Shown piece after piece: positions 8,022 to 17,389 of a stretch of DNA of 36,243 nt. This stretch comes from Clostridia bacterium (lineage in GTDB: Bacteria; Bacillota; Clostridia; TANB77; CAG-508), in NCBI GenBank assembly GCA_022796855.1, contig JAAWJM010000021.1, positions 1-36,243 on the forward strand. Direction: 5' to 3'. Position numbers and translations under genes: made by a program. The number at the start of each line of letters is the position of its first letter. Within the stretch, counting starts at the first letter, position 1. A model generated the notes under the pieces. It was not told the DNA's origin. It did no database searches and saw only the letters and a list, made by a program, of their open reading frames with translations.

Positions 8022-9346
8022 TCTTCTTTTTCTCCTTTCTGGCGTACAATCATTCGAATTGGTGTTCCCATTAACCCGAATTCTTTTCTTAATTGATTAA
8101 TCAAATAACGTTCATATGAAAAGTGGAATAGCTCTTTATTATTCACAAATACAACAAATGTTGGTGGTTTTGTGGTGGCTTGTGTCATGTAATAAATTTT
8201 TAAACGCTTTCCTTTATCTGTTGGTGGTTGCACAATTGCAATGGCTTCGTTAAGTACTTGGTTTAACATACCTGTTGATACTCTTAGTGCATTTTGACTA
8301 GCAACTTGGTTAATGGTTTCATATAATTTGTTAACTCTTTGTCCTGTTTTGGCCGAAATAAATAAAATAGGTGCATAGGTTAAATAGGATAATTTATTAT
8401 AAACGTCTTTTTTAAATTGTTCAATGGTATAGGTATCTTTTTCGACAGCATCCCATTTATTAATTACTAATATAATTCCTTTTCCTGCCTCATGTGCTTC
8501 TCCTGCAATTTTAGCGTCTTGGTCAGTCACTCCTTCGGTAGCATCAATCATCATAAGGCATACATCGGCTCTTTCGATAGCAAGAAGTGTTCTCATTACA
8601 CTAAATTTCTCAATGGCTTCTTCTACTTTGCTTTTTCTACGAATTCCAGCCGTATCAATAAACACATATTTTCCAAATTCATTTTCAAAAGAAGAATCAA
8701 TCGCATCTCTTGTAGTACCTGCAATATTACTAACAATCACTCTTTCTTCGCCTAGTATTTTGTTTACCAAGGAAGATTTCCCTACATTTGGCTTTCCAAT
8801 AATAGCAACTTTTATGGTTTCCTCATCTTCGTTATTTTCTTCTTGTGGTGGAAACTTCTCATAAACCGCATCTAAAATATCACCAATTCCAATGGCATTG
8901 GTTGCCGAAAGTGGATAGGGCTCTCCTAAACCTAAATTGTAAAATTCATAAATATCATCGATCGTTTTTCCATAATTGTCTGCCTTATTACAAACCAAAA
9001 CAACTGGCTTATTTGCTTTTTTTAACATAATTGCAATTTCATTATCAACATGTGTTACACCTTGTTTTATATCGGTCAAAAACAAAATAACATCTGCTAA
9101 ATGAATGGCAATATTAGCTTGGTTTCTAATTTCTGCTGTTATAAAATCTTCAGAACCAACCTCAATTCCACCAGTATCAATCACGGTAAACTCTCGCCCA
9201 CGCCAAGAAGTTTCGGCATACACTCGATCTCTCGTTACACCCGGCTTGTCCTCCACAATCGATAAACGTTGCCCAATAATATAATTAAAAAAAGTTGATT
9301 TTCCAACATTCGGTCTTCCAACAATCGCAACCGTTGGCTTGCTCAT
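8018..9346 (-). CDS. der: Ribosome biogenesis GTPase Der (EngA)
   Basis: An essential GTPase for 50S ribosomal subunit assembly. The 442-residue protein has the unique tandem G-domain layout: first P-loop GRPNVGKST at residues 10-18, with DTGGIE and NKAD; second P-loop GKPNVGKSS near residue 184, with DTAGIRRKS and NKWD; then the C-terminal KH-like domain ending PIRMIVRQKGEKEE. Full length, AGGTGA ribosome site, start MSKPTVAIVG. Confidence 0.97.
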   Translation of the reverse strand: MSKPTVAIVGRPNVGKSTFFNYIIGQRLSIVEDKPGVTRDRVYAETSWRGREFTVIDTGGIEVGSEDFITAEIRNQANIAIHLADVILFLTDIKQGVTHVDNEIAIMLKKANKPVVLVCNKADNYGKTIDDIYEFYNLGLGEPYPLSATNAIGIGDILDAVYEKFPPQEENNEDEETIKVAIIGKPNVGKSSLVNKILGEERVIVSNIAGTTRDAIDSSFENEFGKYVFIDTAGIRRKSKVEEAIEKFSVMRTLLAIERADVCLMMIDATEGVTDQDAKIAGEAHEAGKGIILVINKWDAVEKDTYTIEQFKKDVYNKLSYLTYAPILFISAKTGQRVNKLYETINQVASQNALRVSTGMLNQVLNEAIAIVQPPTDKGKRLKIYYMTQATTKPPTFVVFVNNKELFHFSYERYLINQLRKEFGLMGTPIRMIVRQKGEKEE

Positions 9347-9449
9347 TCATTTCACCTCATTTTCTTTCATTAGTTATTCTATACTATTTGCAAAAGATAG
9401 TCAATTATAAATTGTAATATAATTGGATTTATTTGTTTACCGTGCAACA

Positions 9450-11142
9450 TTATGTTAATTTTCGAAATTTTATCCAAACCATACCACCAATTCCCATTAA
9501 TGTTAGAATATAGGATAGTTTCATCCATACTGTTCCTTTATAAGAAACATATATAGTTCCTTTTTCTATGTTTGATACATTTACCATACAAAAACCATTT
9601 TCGGACTCTTCTATTTTTACGTTTTGTTTAGTGCCATCTTCTTTTTGTAGTTTGGCCCTATAGCCTAAATAAAAGATATATGGTAATTCTAGTTTTGTGT
9701 TTTCTTCTACTTGTTCTATGGTAACGCTTAGATTGGTGTTTTCTTTTTGCATATGACTAATGATGGCATTTCCTTCTAATACATTTACATTTGGTGACCT
9801 TTGCTCAATGTATTCTCTATTTTGGAACGCTTTTTTTGGTAAGTATTCAAAGGTTGCACAGCCTGCATGTACTCTTCCTGTAGAAGGAGTAACCGGTATT
9901 GGTTGTAAATATTTTTCTTCATTAAATGGTGTTTGTACACTTTGTTTTGCCCCTATAATGGATATACATAGGTATAGCATCGTAAAAATAACAATTCCGA
10001 TTTCTTTTTTACTTGCATGGTTCATAAAATACGCAAATCCAAACCCTGAAATTACACTAAAAAAGAAAGTTGCAAATTCTAGCATTCGCCATGGAAATTG
10101 TATCATTTTTAGGATACTTGGCATGTATTCAAAAGGAAACATTTTTAAAGTCATCATAATACTAATCATTCCAAAAATAAGAAAAACACCAAACGTTTCT
10201 TTTTGTTTTTTAGAAAGCTTTTTTCGATAACACAAAGTAAGTACCATTCCTAACAAAATTGCCAGTCCTATATGAAAATTCAAGTCAAAATTTTCGGTAA
10301 AAAATAAATCGCTTACACTTAGTTTATAGTATGTTAAGGTACTTTCTTTATACATTCTTTCTGGTAAGAATACTTCATATTCGGTAGCAAACTTGTGCTC
10401 TAGTAAAGGAATCCAATAAAAACTGCTACATAATAGAATTAGTATCACACAAAGCAAAATTTTCTTTATGGTATCTTTATTTTGTAATTTTTTATGATAA
10501 ATTAGTACATATGCGAAACAGAAAATAGCAGTATAAACAGCAATCACATTATGCGTTATGATTAATCCGAATAGCTCCTATGATCATTTTATAGGATATT
10601 TTATTTTTTTCATAGAAGAGGTCGTACATGCCATGAAATACAATCGGTAAAAAAATAAATGAGGCCAGTTCTGCAATGGCAATACGATTGTATAAGTCTG
10701 TTAAATGATATGGTGCACTCATATATAAAATAGCAGTCATTATTCCTGCTTTATGGCTTTTGGATAATTGATATACAAACTGGAATATAAATACTCCAGA
10801 TAAAAAAATAGTTGCCAACATAAATAGCTTTAAAGCTACTACATACGAAGCAGTAAATAACTTAAAAATAAGTGGTATATAGGCGGTAAATGGGCTATAA
10901 AATAAATTCCATGAATAACCAAATCCATTGCAAAAATCGGAATGAATCACTGGAAATAAATGCCCTTCTTTTAAGGTTGTAGCATTTCCAATTAAACGGC
11001 ATATATGTTGAATTCCATCATCTCTTGCAATATCCATGTATTTTGAAAATAGTGGTATACACAAGAAAATGGATACAAAGAAAATTATCAAATAACTTAA
11101 TACCTTTTTATTTTGTTGTAGGCTTTTTATCATTTCTTTCAT
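9450..11142 (-). CDS. PTPS-related/YfhO-type multi-pass membrane protein, read through a CGG +1 frameshift
   Basis: Two frames together make one 563-residue protein. The first frame (11142 to 10549) starts with a membrane helix and has the ARDDGIQHICRLIG segment and a FCNGFGYSWNLFYSPF loop, as in PTPS-related (PF10131) envelope glycosyltransferase-like proteins. It runs to ...YKMIIGAI and meets CGG at 10569-10567 (codon 192), with a TAA stop six codons later. Skipping the C of CGG gives GAIGLIITHNVIAVYT and joins directly to the second frame, which adds further helices and an extracytoplasmic domain to 9450. The span is 1,693 nt, one base more than a multiple of three. This is the only in-frame CGG in the gene. 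Likely role: transfer or flipping of sugars at the membrane (inference). Confidence 0.8.
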
Positions 11143-11161
11143 TCATAACTCCTATTTTTAC

Positions 11162-11674
11162 TTAATATGTATTTCTTCCCTCTAATAAGTCATCATTCTT
11201 TACCCAATCTTCTACATCAACTACTAAATATTCTTCCTTGTTTTCTCCCCTAATGATGACCTCCTTAATTCCTGCATTAATAATCATTTTTCGGCACATT
11301 TGGCAGGAATTAGCACCTGTTTCATAGGCTCCTGTATCTACTCGTTTTCCTACTAGATACATAGTAGCTCCTATCATATCTTTTCTTGAGGCACTTAGCA
11401 TAGCATTTTGTTCTGCATGAACAGAACGGCATGCATCATACCCACCATGATGAACTTCTGGAAATTTTTCTTTTTTAGTGCAATACCCTAAATCAATACA
11501 ATTTACTCTTCCACGAGGTGCACCTGTATAGCCTGTGGAAATAATTTCATCATGTTTCACAATAATACAGCCAAAATTTTTACGAAGACACGTTCCTCTT
11601 TCTGATACGGCTTCTGCAATATCTAAATAATAATTGATTTTATCAACACGTTTATTTTCTCCCACTAATTTCAC
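11162..11674 (-). CDS. dCMP deaminase family protein (ComEB-like)
   Basis: A zinc-dependent deaminase that converts dCMP to dUMP for thymidylate synthesis. The 170-residue protein carries the zinc ligands HAEQNAM (histidine and catalytic glutamate, about residue 95) and NSCQMCRKMIINAG (two cysteines, about residue 125). An upstream cysteine/histidine-rich stretch (RVNCIDLGYC...HHGGYDACRS) fits the extra metal site of the dCMP deaminase/ComEB group. An AGGTGAAAT ribosome site precedes the ATG. Full length. The dNTP hydrolase gene in the same window shares nucleotide-pool logic but is not in the same operon. Confidence 0.92.
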   Translation of the reverse strand: MKLVGENKRVDKINYYLDIAEAVSERGTCLRKNFGCIIVKHDEIISTGYTGAPRGRVNCIDLGYCTKKEKFPEVHHGGYDACRSVHAEQNAMLSASRKDMIGATMYLVGKRVDTGAYETGANSCQMCRKMIINAGIKEVIIRGENKEEYLVVDVEDWVKNDDLLEGRNTY

Positions 11675-11747
11675 CTTCTCTTTTTTGCTTATTATATCAA
11701 TACCAAATTATTTTTTCAACAAATTTTCATAAAAAGCATTCAATCGC

Positions 11748-11776
11748 TTGACAAATTTGTTAAAAATTAGTATACT
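11748..11776 (+). promoter_or_regulatory. rpmF promoter
   Basis: TTGACA (11748-11753) and TATACT (11771-11776) are separated by 17 bp. This is a near-perfect housekeeping promoter upstream of rpmF, which starts at 11849. Confidence 0.85.
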
Positions 11777-11848
11777 CTTATAGTGATTTAAAAAACGCTA
11801 AAAATTAAAAGATATATACATATCAGGCGAAATAAGGAGGGAATAAAC

Positions 11849-12040
11849 ATGGCACAACCAAAAAGAAGATGGTCTAAAGCAAGAACAGGATTAAAAAGAT
11901 CAACATGGAAATTAGATAAGCCAAACTATGCTGAATGCCCACATTGCCACGAACCAGTAATGCAACATACTGCTTGCTCAAATTGTGGATACTATGATGG
12001 AAAAAAAGTTATGGCTGGAAAAAATGAAGAAAATAACTAA
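11849..12040 (+). CDS. rpmF: 50S ribosomal protein L32
   Basis: A 63-residue ribosomal protein beginning MAQPKRRWSKARTGLKRSTW, typical of bL32. The zinc-binding form is present: CPHCHEP near residues 32-38 and CSNCGYYDGKKV near 47-58 give four cysteines. AAGGAGGG ribosome site. It is monocistronic with a strong promoter and terminator; the yceD partner often found upstream is absent. Confidence 0.97.
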   Translation: MAQPKRRWSKARTGLKRSTWKLDKPNYAECPHCHEPVMQHTACSNCGYYDGKKVMAGKNEENN

Positions 12041-12047
12041 TAAAAAT

Positions 12048-12073
12048 AACACCGAAAAAGGTGTTGTTTTTTT
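12048..12073 (+). terminator. rpmF terminator
   Basis: AACACC, an AAAA-rich loop and GGTGTT, followed by seven or more T. A classic Rho-independent terminator a few bases after the rpmF stop. Confidence 0.9.
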
Positions 12074-12081
12074 ATGTAACA

Positions 12082-12124
12082 GGCACAAAGAAAGCAGGAA
12101 TTCCACCTGCCAATTCTTTGTGCC
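12082..12124 (-). terminator. Terminator of the 165-residue accessory gene
   Basis: A long stem in minus-strand RNA, GGCACAAAGAA and GGCAGG pairing with CCTGC and TTCTTTGTGCC. The following T-tract is weak (TGTTACAT), so termination efficiency is uncertain. Confidence 0.6.
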
Positions 12125-12136
12125 CCAATATTGTGT

Positions 12137-12634
12137 TTAGTGCTTTACTGTGTAGCGATTGTTTGCTACATCAAATGTCCGGATTTTCTTACCTGCTGCC
12201 AAAAACATACTTACAGCCTTTTTGGTACTGATAAAATCCAGTTCTGCTTCGCTTTCCGGTAATAATCCGTAACTAATTAGAATTTCTCTTCCCGGAACAG
12301 TCAATCCCAAATGCTTCGCCATTCTGTCGCTCTTGTAATCAGGCATCCTGCCGACAAATCTCACAAAGAGTTCAATATAGGCACGAAATACTTCATTGGT
12401 ATCAATTAAGCTTACCCTTTCCGTTCTATCCGATGTTAAATCGGGATAATACGAGATTATCGTATCCTCGATTTCATCGGATTTGACCTGAAGATACATG
12501 TCAACCGCTTCATCTTGCAACAGCCGGTTGCTGGGTCTCACGATTTGAGGGTTCCAACTCATATTAATAAAATTAACAAAGTTGGGGGCTGGTACATACT
12601 CGATAATTCTGCTATTAATACTAATTGATTTCAT
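12137..12634 (-). CDS. Hypothetical protein, 165 residues (accessory)
   Basis: A soluble mixed alpha/beta protein beginning MKSISINSRIIEYVPAPNFV, with an AAAGAGAGG-type ribosome site. I recognise no family. A central helical part (residues about 60-105) is followed by a compact end with MAKHLGLTVPGREILISYG, which could be a small helix-turn-helix-like fold, though this is weak. It is monocistronic, inserted between rpmF and the aminopeptidase, richer in GC than both. It has in-frame CGG arginine codons at 12179-12181 and 12524-12526, which marks it as foreign relative to the housekeeping set. Confidence 0.65.
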   Translation of the reverse strand: MKSISINSRIIEYVPAPNFVNFINMSWNPQIVRPSNRLLQDEAVDMYLQVKSDEIEDTIISYYPDLTSDRTERVSLIDTNEVFRAYIELFVRFVGRMPDYKSDRMAKHLGLTVPGREILISYGLLPESEAELDFISTKKAVSMFLAAGKKIRTFDVANNRYTVKH

Positions 12635-12849
12635 GTTTTTACCTCTCTTTAATATTATTAATTATGATTTGGGGCAATATGCGTTGTGATATTTCTACAA
12701 CAGTAATATTGTATCACTTTTTATGTCAATTTACAACATTTTTACATAAATTTGTTAAACTTTTTTATTATTTTTGTGGTTTTCTACAAATATCACAAAA
12801 AGGACCTGCATGATATGCTGGCCCCTACTGACACTATTTTATTCATAAT

Positions 12850-14235
12850 CTATTTTACAAAAGCACTATATGCCTTATACGCACAATATACATCAAATTT
12901 ACTGGTTATCTCATATGGTGCATGCATAGATAATACTGGCACACCACAATCAATCACATCAATTCCCTTTGCTGCTAGAATAAGTGCAATGGTTCCTCCA
13001 CCGCCTACATCTACTTTTCCTAATTCGCTTACTTGGTAAGGAATATTTTCTTTTTCAAATATATTTCTTACTTCGGCTACAAATTCGGCATTTGCGTCTG
13101 ACGCACCTGATTTTCCTCTTGCTCCTGTGTATTTGTTTAGTCCAATTCCTTGACCAATAAAAGCGGCATTGTTTTTTTCGGAAACAGAGGCATAAATTGG
13201 GTCTAGTCCTGCGTCTACGTCTGCTGATAACATTTTTGAATGGCAGAATACTTTTTCTAATGCATTTGGTTTGTTTTCATTCTTTTTATTTAATAACTCG
13301 GAAATAAAATAATCAAATATATGAGATTCCATTCCAGTATTTCCATAACTTCCGATTTCTTCTTTATCGGATAAAATACATACTGCGGTTTTTGAAGGAT
13401 TTTGTACTTCTAGCATGGCACGTACTGATGTATAGGCACAAACTCGGTCATCTTGCCCATAGGCTGCTACCATACTTCTATCAAACCCTAAACTTCTTGC
13501 ACGAAAGGCTGGTACAATTTCTAATTCGGAACTAACAAAATCGATTTCTTTCATACCATATTTTTCGTTTAATAGCATTAGGATATTCAATTTTATTTTT
13601 TCACTAATATCTTTGTCTTCTTCTGGAATACTACCAATTAATACATTTAAGTCTTCCCCATTAATTCCTTCTTTTAACTTCTTTTCCATTTGTTCTTGTG
13701 CTAAATGTGGTAATAAATCTGTAATGGTAAAGATTGGGTCACATTCTTCTTCTCCAATACAAATTTCTGTTTTTTCTCCATTGGCTTTTACAATTACTCC
13801 ATGAATGGCAAGTGGAATTGTTGTCCATTGATATTTTTTGATTCCCCCATAGTAATGGGTTTTTAAATAGGCAAATCCATTGTCCTCATATAATGGGTTT
13901 GGTTTTAGGTCTAGTCTTGGCGAATCGATATGGGCACCAAGTATTTGTAATCCATTTTCTAGTGGTTCGCTTCCTATAACAGCAATATACATGCTTTTAT
14001 CATGGTTTATATAATACACTTTATCTCCAGCTACTAAATTTTCTTTTTCGCATACATTACAAAAACCATTTTCTTTTAACATTTTTTCTACAAAATGCAC
14101 TGCTTCTCTTTCGGTTTTTACTTTGTTTAAAAAGTAAATATATTCCTCTGAAAATTGAAAGATACTTTCTTTTCTTTCCTCTGAGATATTTTTCCAACCA
14201 GTTTCCTTTTTGTTAAATAATTCTGATTTTTCCAT
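12850..14235 (-). CDS. apeA: M18 family aminopeptidase
   Basis: A cytoplasmic zinc metallo-aminopeptidase that removes N-terminal (often acidic) residues from peptides. The 461-residue protein has the M18 metal ligands: GAHIDSPRLDLKP near residue 105, SDKEEIGSYGNTGMESH near residue 290 with the catalytic glutamate pair, and SMHAPYEITSKFD near the C-terminus. Length is normal. AGGAGG ribosome site. It lies after ychF and dgt in the same orientation, but the 130-bp gap argues for its own promoter. The symbol follows the clostridial usage. Confidence 0.93.
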   Translation of the reverse strand: MEKSELFNKKETGWKNISEERKESIFQFSEEYIYFLNKVKTEREAVHFVEKMLKENGFCNVCEKENLVAGDKVYYINHDKSMYIAVIGSEPLENGLQILGAHIDSPRLDLKPNPLYEDNGFAYLKTHYYGGIKKYQWTTIPLAIHGVIVKANGEKTEICIGEEECDPIFTITDLLPHLAQEQMEKKLKEGINGEDLNVLIGSIPEEDKDISEKIKLNILMLLNEKYGMKEIDFVSSELEIVPAFRARSLGFDRSMVAAYGQDDRVCAYTSVRAMLEVQNPSKTAVCILSDKEEIGSYGNTGMESHIFDYFISELLNKKNENKPNALEKVFCHSKMLSADVDAGLDPIYASVSEKNNAAFIGQGIGLNKYTGARGKSGASDANAEFVAEVRNIFEKENIPYQVSELGKVDVGGGGTIALILAAKGIDVIDCGVPVLSMHAPYEITSKFDVYCAYKAYSAFVK

Positions 14236-14367
14236 TCTTCTTTCCTCCTATGTCTGTAAATGAATATTTACTGTTCGATATTTCCATTTACTATCATTTT
14301 TATTCTATCTTCTAAAATTTAATAACCCTTTACAAAACTATACTTTAAATGAATTTCCATTAAAATT

Positions 14368-15459
14368 CTATACATTAAAACGAAATAACACAATGTCGCC
14401 ATCTTGCATAATGTATTCTTTTCCTTCGGAACGTAACAATCCCTTTTCTTTTACCGCATTCATCGAACCTTCCCTTATAAGGTCTTCGTAAGATACGATT
14501 TCTGCACGAATAAATCCTCTTTCGATATCGGTATGAATTTTTCCGGCGGCAACTGGTGCTTTGGTTCCTTTTTTAATTGTCCAAGCACGTACTTCTGGTT
14601 CTCCTGCGGTTAAGAAACTCATAAGTCCTAGTAAATCATAACTTGCTTTTATTACTTTATCTAAACCTGATTCTTCTAAACCAAGTGCTTCTAGCATTTC
14701 TTGTTTATCATCTTCTTCTAGCCCAGCTAATTCTTCTTCAATTTTTACACATAATGGAATAACACTTGCATTTTCAGCTGTTGCGTATTGTTTTACTTTT
14801 TGCACATTGGTGTCATTCTCAGCATTTTCTAATTGTTCTTCTGAAACATTGGCAATATATAGTATTGGCTTTAATGTTAATAAATATGTATCTTTTAGCA
14901 ATTCTTTTTCTTCTTCACTAAATTCCATAGTTCTTGCCGATTTTCCTGCTTCTAAGGTTTGTTTTATATGTTCTAGCAAATCAATTTCAATTTGTACTTT
15001 TTTATCTGCTTTTACTTGTTTTTTTGCTCTGTCTAGTCGTTTTTCTATGGTTTCGATATCTGCAAAAATAAGCTCTAAATTGATGGTTTCAATGTCTCGT
15101 AATGGGTCGATACTACCATCTACATGAACAACATTTGGGTCATCAAAGCAACGTACCACTTCTACAATACTATCTACTTCACGAATATGAGATAAAAATT
15201 TATTTCCAAGCCCTTCTCCTTTGCTAGCACCTTTGACAAGTCCTGCAATATCTACAAATTCGATTACTGCATGGGTTGTTTTTTCTGGATGATATAGTTC
15301 GGTTAAACGGTCTAACCTTTCATCTGGAACAGGTACTACTCCTATATTGGGTTCAATGGTACAAAATGGGTAATTGGCACATTCTGCCCCTGCTTTTGTA
15401 ATCGCATTAAACATAGTACTTTTTCCGACATTTGGAAGCCCTACAATTCCTATTTTCAC
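14368..15459 (-). CDS. ychF: Redox-regulated ATPase YchF
   Basis: An Obg-family P-loop ATPase that binds ribosomes. The 363-residue protein starts MKIGIVGLPNVGKSTMF with the P-loop at residues 8-16 and has DIAGLVKGASKGEGLGN as the switch region. A coiled helical insert follows at about 130-200, then a C-terminal TGS domain ending REGSMNAVKEKGLLRSEGKEYIMQDGDIVLFRF. All are diagnostic. Full length, with an AGGAGCGAAG ribosome site. It follows dgt with an 80-bp gap. Confidence 0.97.
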   Translation of the reverse strand: MKIGIVGLPNVGKSTMFNAITKAGAECANYPFCTIEPNIGVVPVPDERLDRLTELYHPEKTTHAVIEFVDIAGLVKGASKGEGLGNKFLSHIREVDSIVEVVRCFDDPNVVHVDGSIDPLRDIETINLELIFADIETIEKRLDRAKKQVKADKKVQIEIDLLEHIKQTLEAGKSARTMEFSEEEKELLKDTYLLTLKPILYIANVSEEQLENAENDTNVQKVKQYATAENASVIPLCVKIEEELAGLEEDDKQEMLEALGLEESGLDKVIKASYDLLGLMSFLTAGEPEVRAWTIKKGTKAPVAAGKIHTDIERGFIRAEIVSYEDLIREGSMNAVKEKGLLRSEGKEYIMQDGDIVLFRFNV

Positions 15460-15539
15460 TTTTCTTCGCTCCTTTTTCTTATTCTAACGAAAGTATTATA
15501 TCATTGTTTATTTTATTTTCCAATAGTTTGAAATAAATT

Positions 15540-16724
15540 TTAAAATTGAATTATTTTATGGTACATCTTAATTGCATAATTATCTGTCATTCCTGAAATA
15601 TAATACAGAATCGCTTTTAAATAGTCTTCTTCCTTTTCAATATCAAATATTGCCTTATTTTGATTAATTGCTTTTCTTCCCTTTACTTTATAATTGCTAA
15701 GCCATTTCTCAAAATCATATAATAATTCTGGACACATCTTTTCAATTCTTTCCCTGTTTTGATAGCCTTCTTTTAGTGTATCATACAAACTATTTAAGAT
15801 TAAATAAAAGTAATTTGTTGAACTAGTTAGTTTTTCTGATAAGTAGATGTTTTGATAATTAAAACGCTTTATTTGATTAATTAGTATAAACATTTCTTTG
15901 GAAAAGCATAATCCGTCCTTTGGGTTAGAATGATTGCATAAATCATAAATTAGATCATTTATAATAACAGTATTATTTATCACTTCTGATTTATTATAAT
16001 TCAATAATTGATATAACTCCTCTATGTTTTCGTCTGTAAGAATGCCAAGGGTAATCGCATCGGCAATATCTCTTCCTAAATAGGATATTTTGTCTGCGAT
16101 TTTGACTACGCATGCTTCCCATGTATATGGTGCATATTGGTTTGAATATTGGTACTCGTTTAAATCTACAAAATTTTCTCGTGGCTTTAAGTGATTTTCG
16201 TCAATTTCTCCACAGTGCGATATAATGCCATCTCGAACAGCATAAGTTAAATCTAAATTTTGTAAATTTTTATTAGGATCTTCTAATAATTCAATCTTAT
16301 CTACCATTTCTAATCCATTTTTCTCATGCCAAAACGTTTCTTTTATATCTCTTTTGGCAATCTCCGATAAAATCTTTTCTCCCTGATGTCCAAATGGACT
16401 ATGCCCTAAGTCATGTGCCATTGCAATCGCTTTTGTTAATTCTGTGTTAAGTCCTAAATATTTTGCAATCGTATAACTAATCGATTCTACATGCATAACA
16501 TGCTCTATTCTTGTACAAATATGGTCATTCTCTGGTGAGAAAAACACTTGTGTTTTATGCTTTAGCCTTCGGTAAGCAGTACTATGAATAATTCGTGTAT
16601 AGTCTCTTTCAAATTCCGAGCGAATATCGTTATTTCGTGGATATAGAGGTTCTTCTCTTTTAATCATATTTTCCCACTTTGGATTACTTGGCATAGCTGC
16701 TTCCTCTTTAAAAATACTTCTCAT
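15540..16724 (-). CDS. dgt: Deoxyguanosinetriphosphate triphosphohydrolase-like HD protein
   Basis: Hydrolyses dNTPs to nucleoside plus triphosphate and so controls the nucleotide pool. The 394-residue protein shows YTRIIHSTAYRRLKHKTQVF, then the HD-domain metal ligands: the histidine in CTRIEHVMHV and AMAHDLGHSPFGHQGE with the HD pair. The start at 16724 is set by AGGAGG. Typical length for the Firmicute type. It has native codon use and no CGG. Substrate specificity within the family is not certain. Confidence 0.9.
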   Translation of the reverse strand: MRSIFKEEAAMPSNPKWENMIKREEPLYPRNNDIRSEFERDYTRIIHSTAYRRLKHKTQVFFSPENDHICTRIEHVMHVESISYTIAKYLGLNTELTKAIAMAHDLGHSPFGHQGEKILSEIAKRDIKETFWHEKNGLEMVDKIELLEDPNKNLQNLDLTYAVRDGIISHCGEIDENHLKPRENFVDLNEYQYSNQYAPYTWEACVVKIADKISYLGRDIADAITLGILTDENIEELYQLLNYNKSEVINNTVIINDLIYDLCNHSNPKDGLCFSKEMFILINQIKRFNYQNIYLSEKLTSSTNYFYLILNSLYDTLKEGYQNRERIEKMCPELLYDFEKWLSNYKVKGRKAINQNKAIFDIEKEEDYLKAILYYISGMTDNYAIKMYHKIIQF

Positions 16725-16763
16725 ACTCTTCCTCCTAGATTTTTATTTTAGCAAAATTCTAAA

Positions 16764-16790
16764 AGCTGAAACTTAATAAAAGTCTCAGCT
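16764..16790 (-). terminator. Terminator of the 75-residue accessory gene
   Basis: Minus-strand stem AGCTGAGAC / GTTTCAGCT followed by TTTTAGAATTTT. Confidence 0.75.
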
Positions 16791-16817
16791 CTTGAAGCTT
16801 TGGTGTTTGTTAACACC

Positions 16818-17045
16818 TTACATCCATTTTCTATTCACCACAGCATTGAGCATGCACTCGTAGTCTGTTTGTGTTGTTTCATGTTCGTGTCCTACGACCT
16901 CCACATCAAACATGCCTTTTAAAAAAGCAATCTTTTCTTGCACTGTTTTAAAACCATAATATTGTACAATAATGTCGTCAGCCTGTTTGGCTTCAGTAGA
17001 ACATTCTATTAAGGTTTTTACTGCCTCCCGAATTACTTTGTTCAT
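16818..17045 (-). CDS. Small hypothetical protein, 75 residues (accessory)
   Basis: A 75-residue soluble protein, mostly helical in its first 50 residues (MNKVIREAVKTLIECSTEAK, then QEKIAFLKGMFD), ending in a histidine/acidic stretch and VVNRKWM. No family recognised. AAGGAGG ribosome site, single gene with its own terminator. Codon 6 is CGG (17028-17030), read as arginine; +1 shifting there would destroy the protein. Higher GC than its neighbours. Confidence 0.65.
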   Translation of the reverse strand: MNKVIREAVKTLIECSTEAKQADDIIVQYYGFKTVQEKIAFLKGMFDVEVVGHEHETTQTDYECMLNAVVNRKWM

Positions 17046-17162
17046 TCCATGGTCCTCCTTAAAATGAATTTTTATAAAAAACTATTTATATGTTATGTTT
17101 ATTTTAGCATATTATATTATAAAAAATCAACACTCTTTTAATCTCCAAACTTAAAAGGCAAC

Positions 17163-17187
17163 AAAAAAATCAACCTTTACAGTTGAT
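17163..17187 (-). terminator. tRNA-Thr terminator
   Basis: Stem ATCAAC / GTTGAT in minus-strand RNA followed by seven T, about 40 bases after the CCA end of the tRNA. Confidence 0.9.
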
Positions 17188-17225
17188 TATCAATGTTTTC
17201 GTCTAGTGCGACGATTTTACTTAGG

Positions 17226-17301
17226 TGGAGCTACTAACGGGAATCGAACCCGTGACCTCTACCTTACCAAGGTAGCACTCTACCGACTGAGCTATAGTAG
17301 C
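17226..17301 (-). tRNA. tRNA-Thr (anticodon GGT)
   Basis: The 76-base cloverleaf folds cleanly: acceptor GCTACTA / TAGTAGC, a D arm with GCTCAGTCGGTAGAGT, anticodon arm CTACC-TTGGTAA-GGTAG (7-base loop, anticodon GGT, reads ACC and ACT), T arm with GGTTCGAATCC, and a genome-encoded CCA after discriminator T. The loop has normal length, so this is not an expanded frameshifting tRNA. It is a single tRNA gene with its own terminator. Confidence 0.97.
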
Positions 17302-17389
17302 ATATTTATTTTACAAATTGTATTATATGTGTTACAATTGCATTTGTCAATATTTTTGACGAAATTTATAAAAAAGATATGGAGTGAAG

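Noticed and set aside
17226-17301. tRNA-Thr as the possible frameshift-decoding tRNA
   Set aside because: Its anticodon loop has the normal seven bases with GGT, and it reads ACC/ACT, not CGG.
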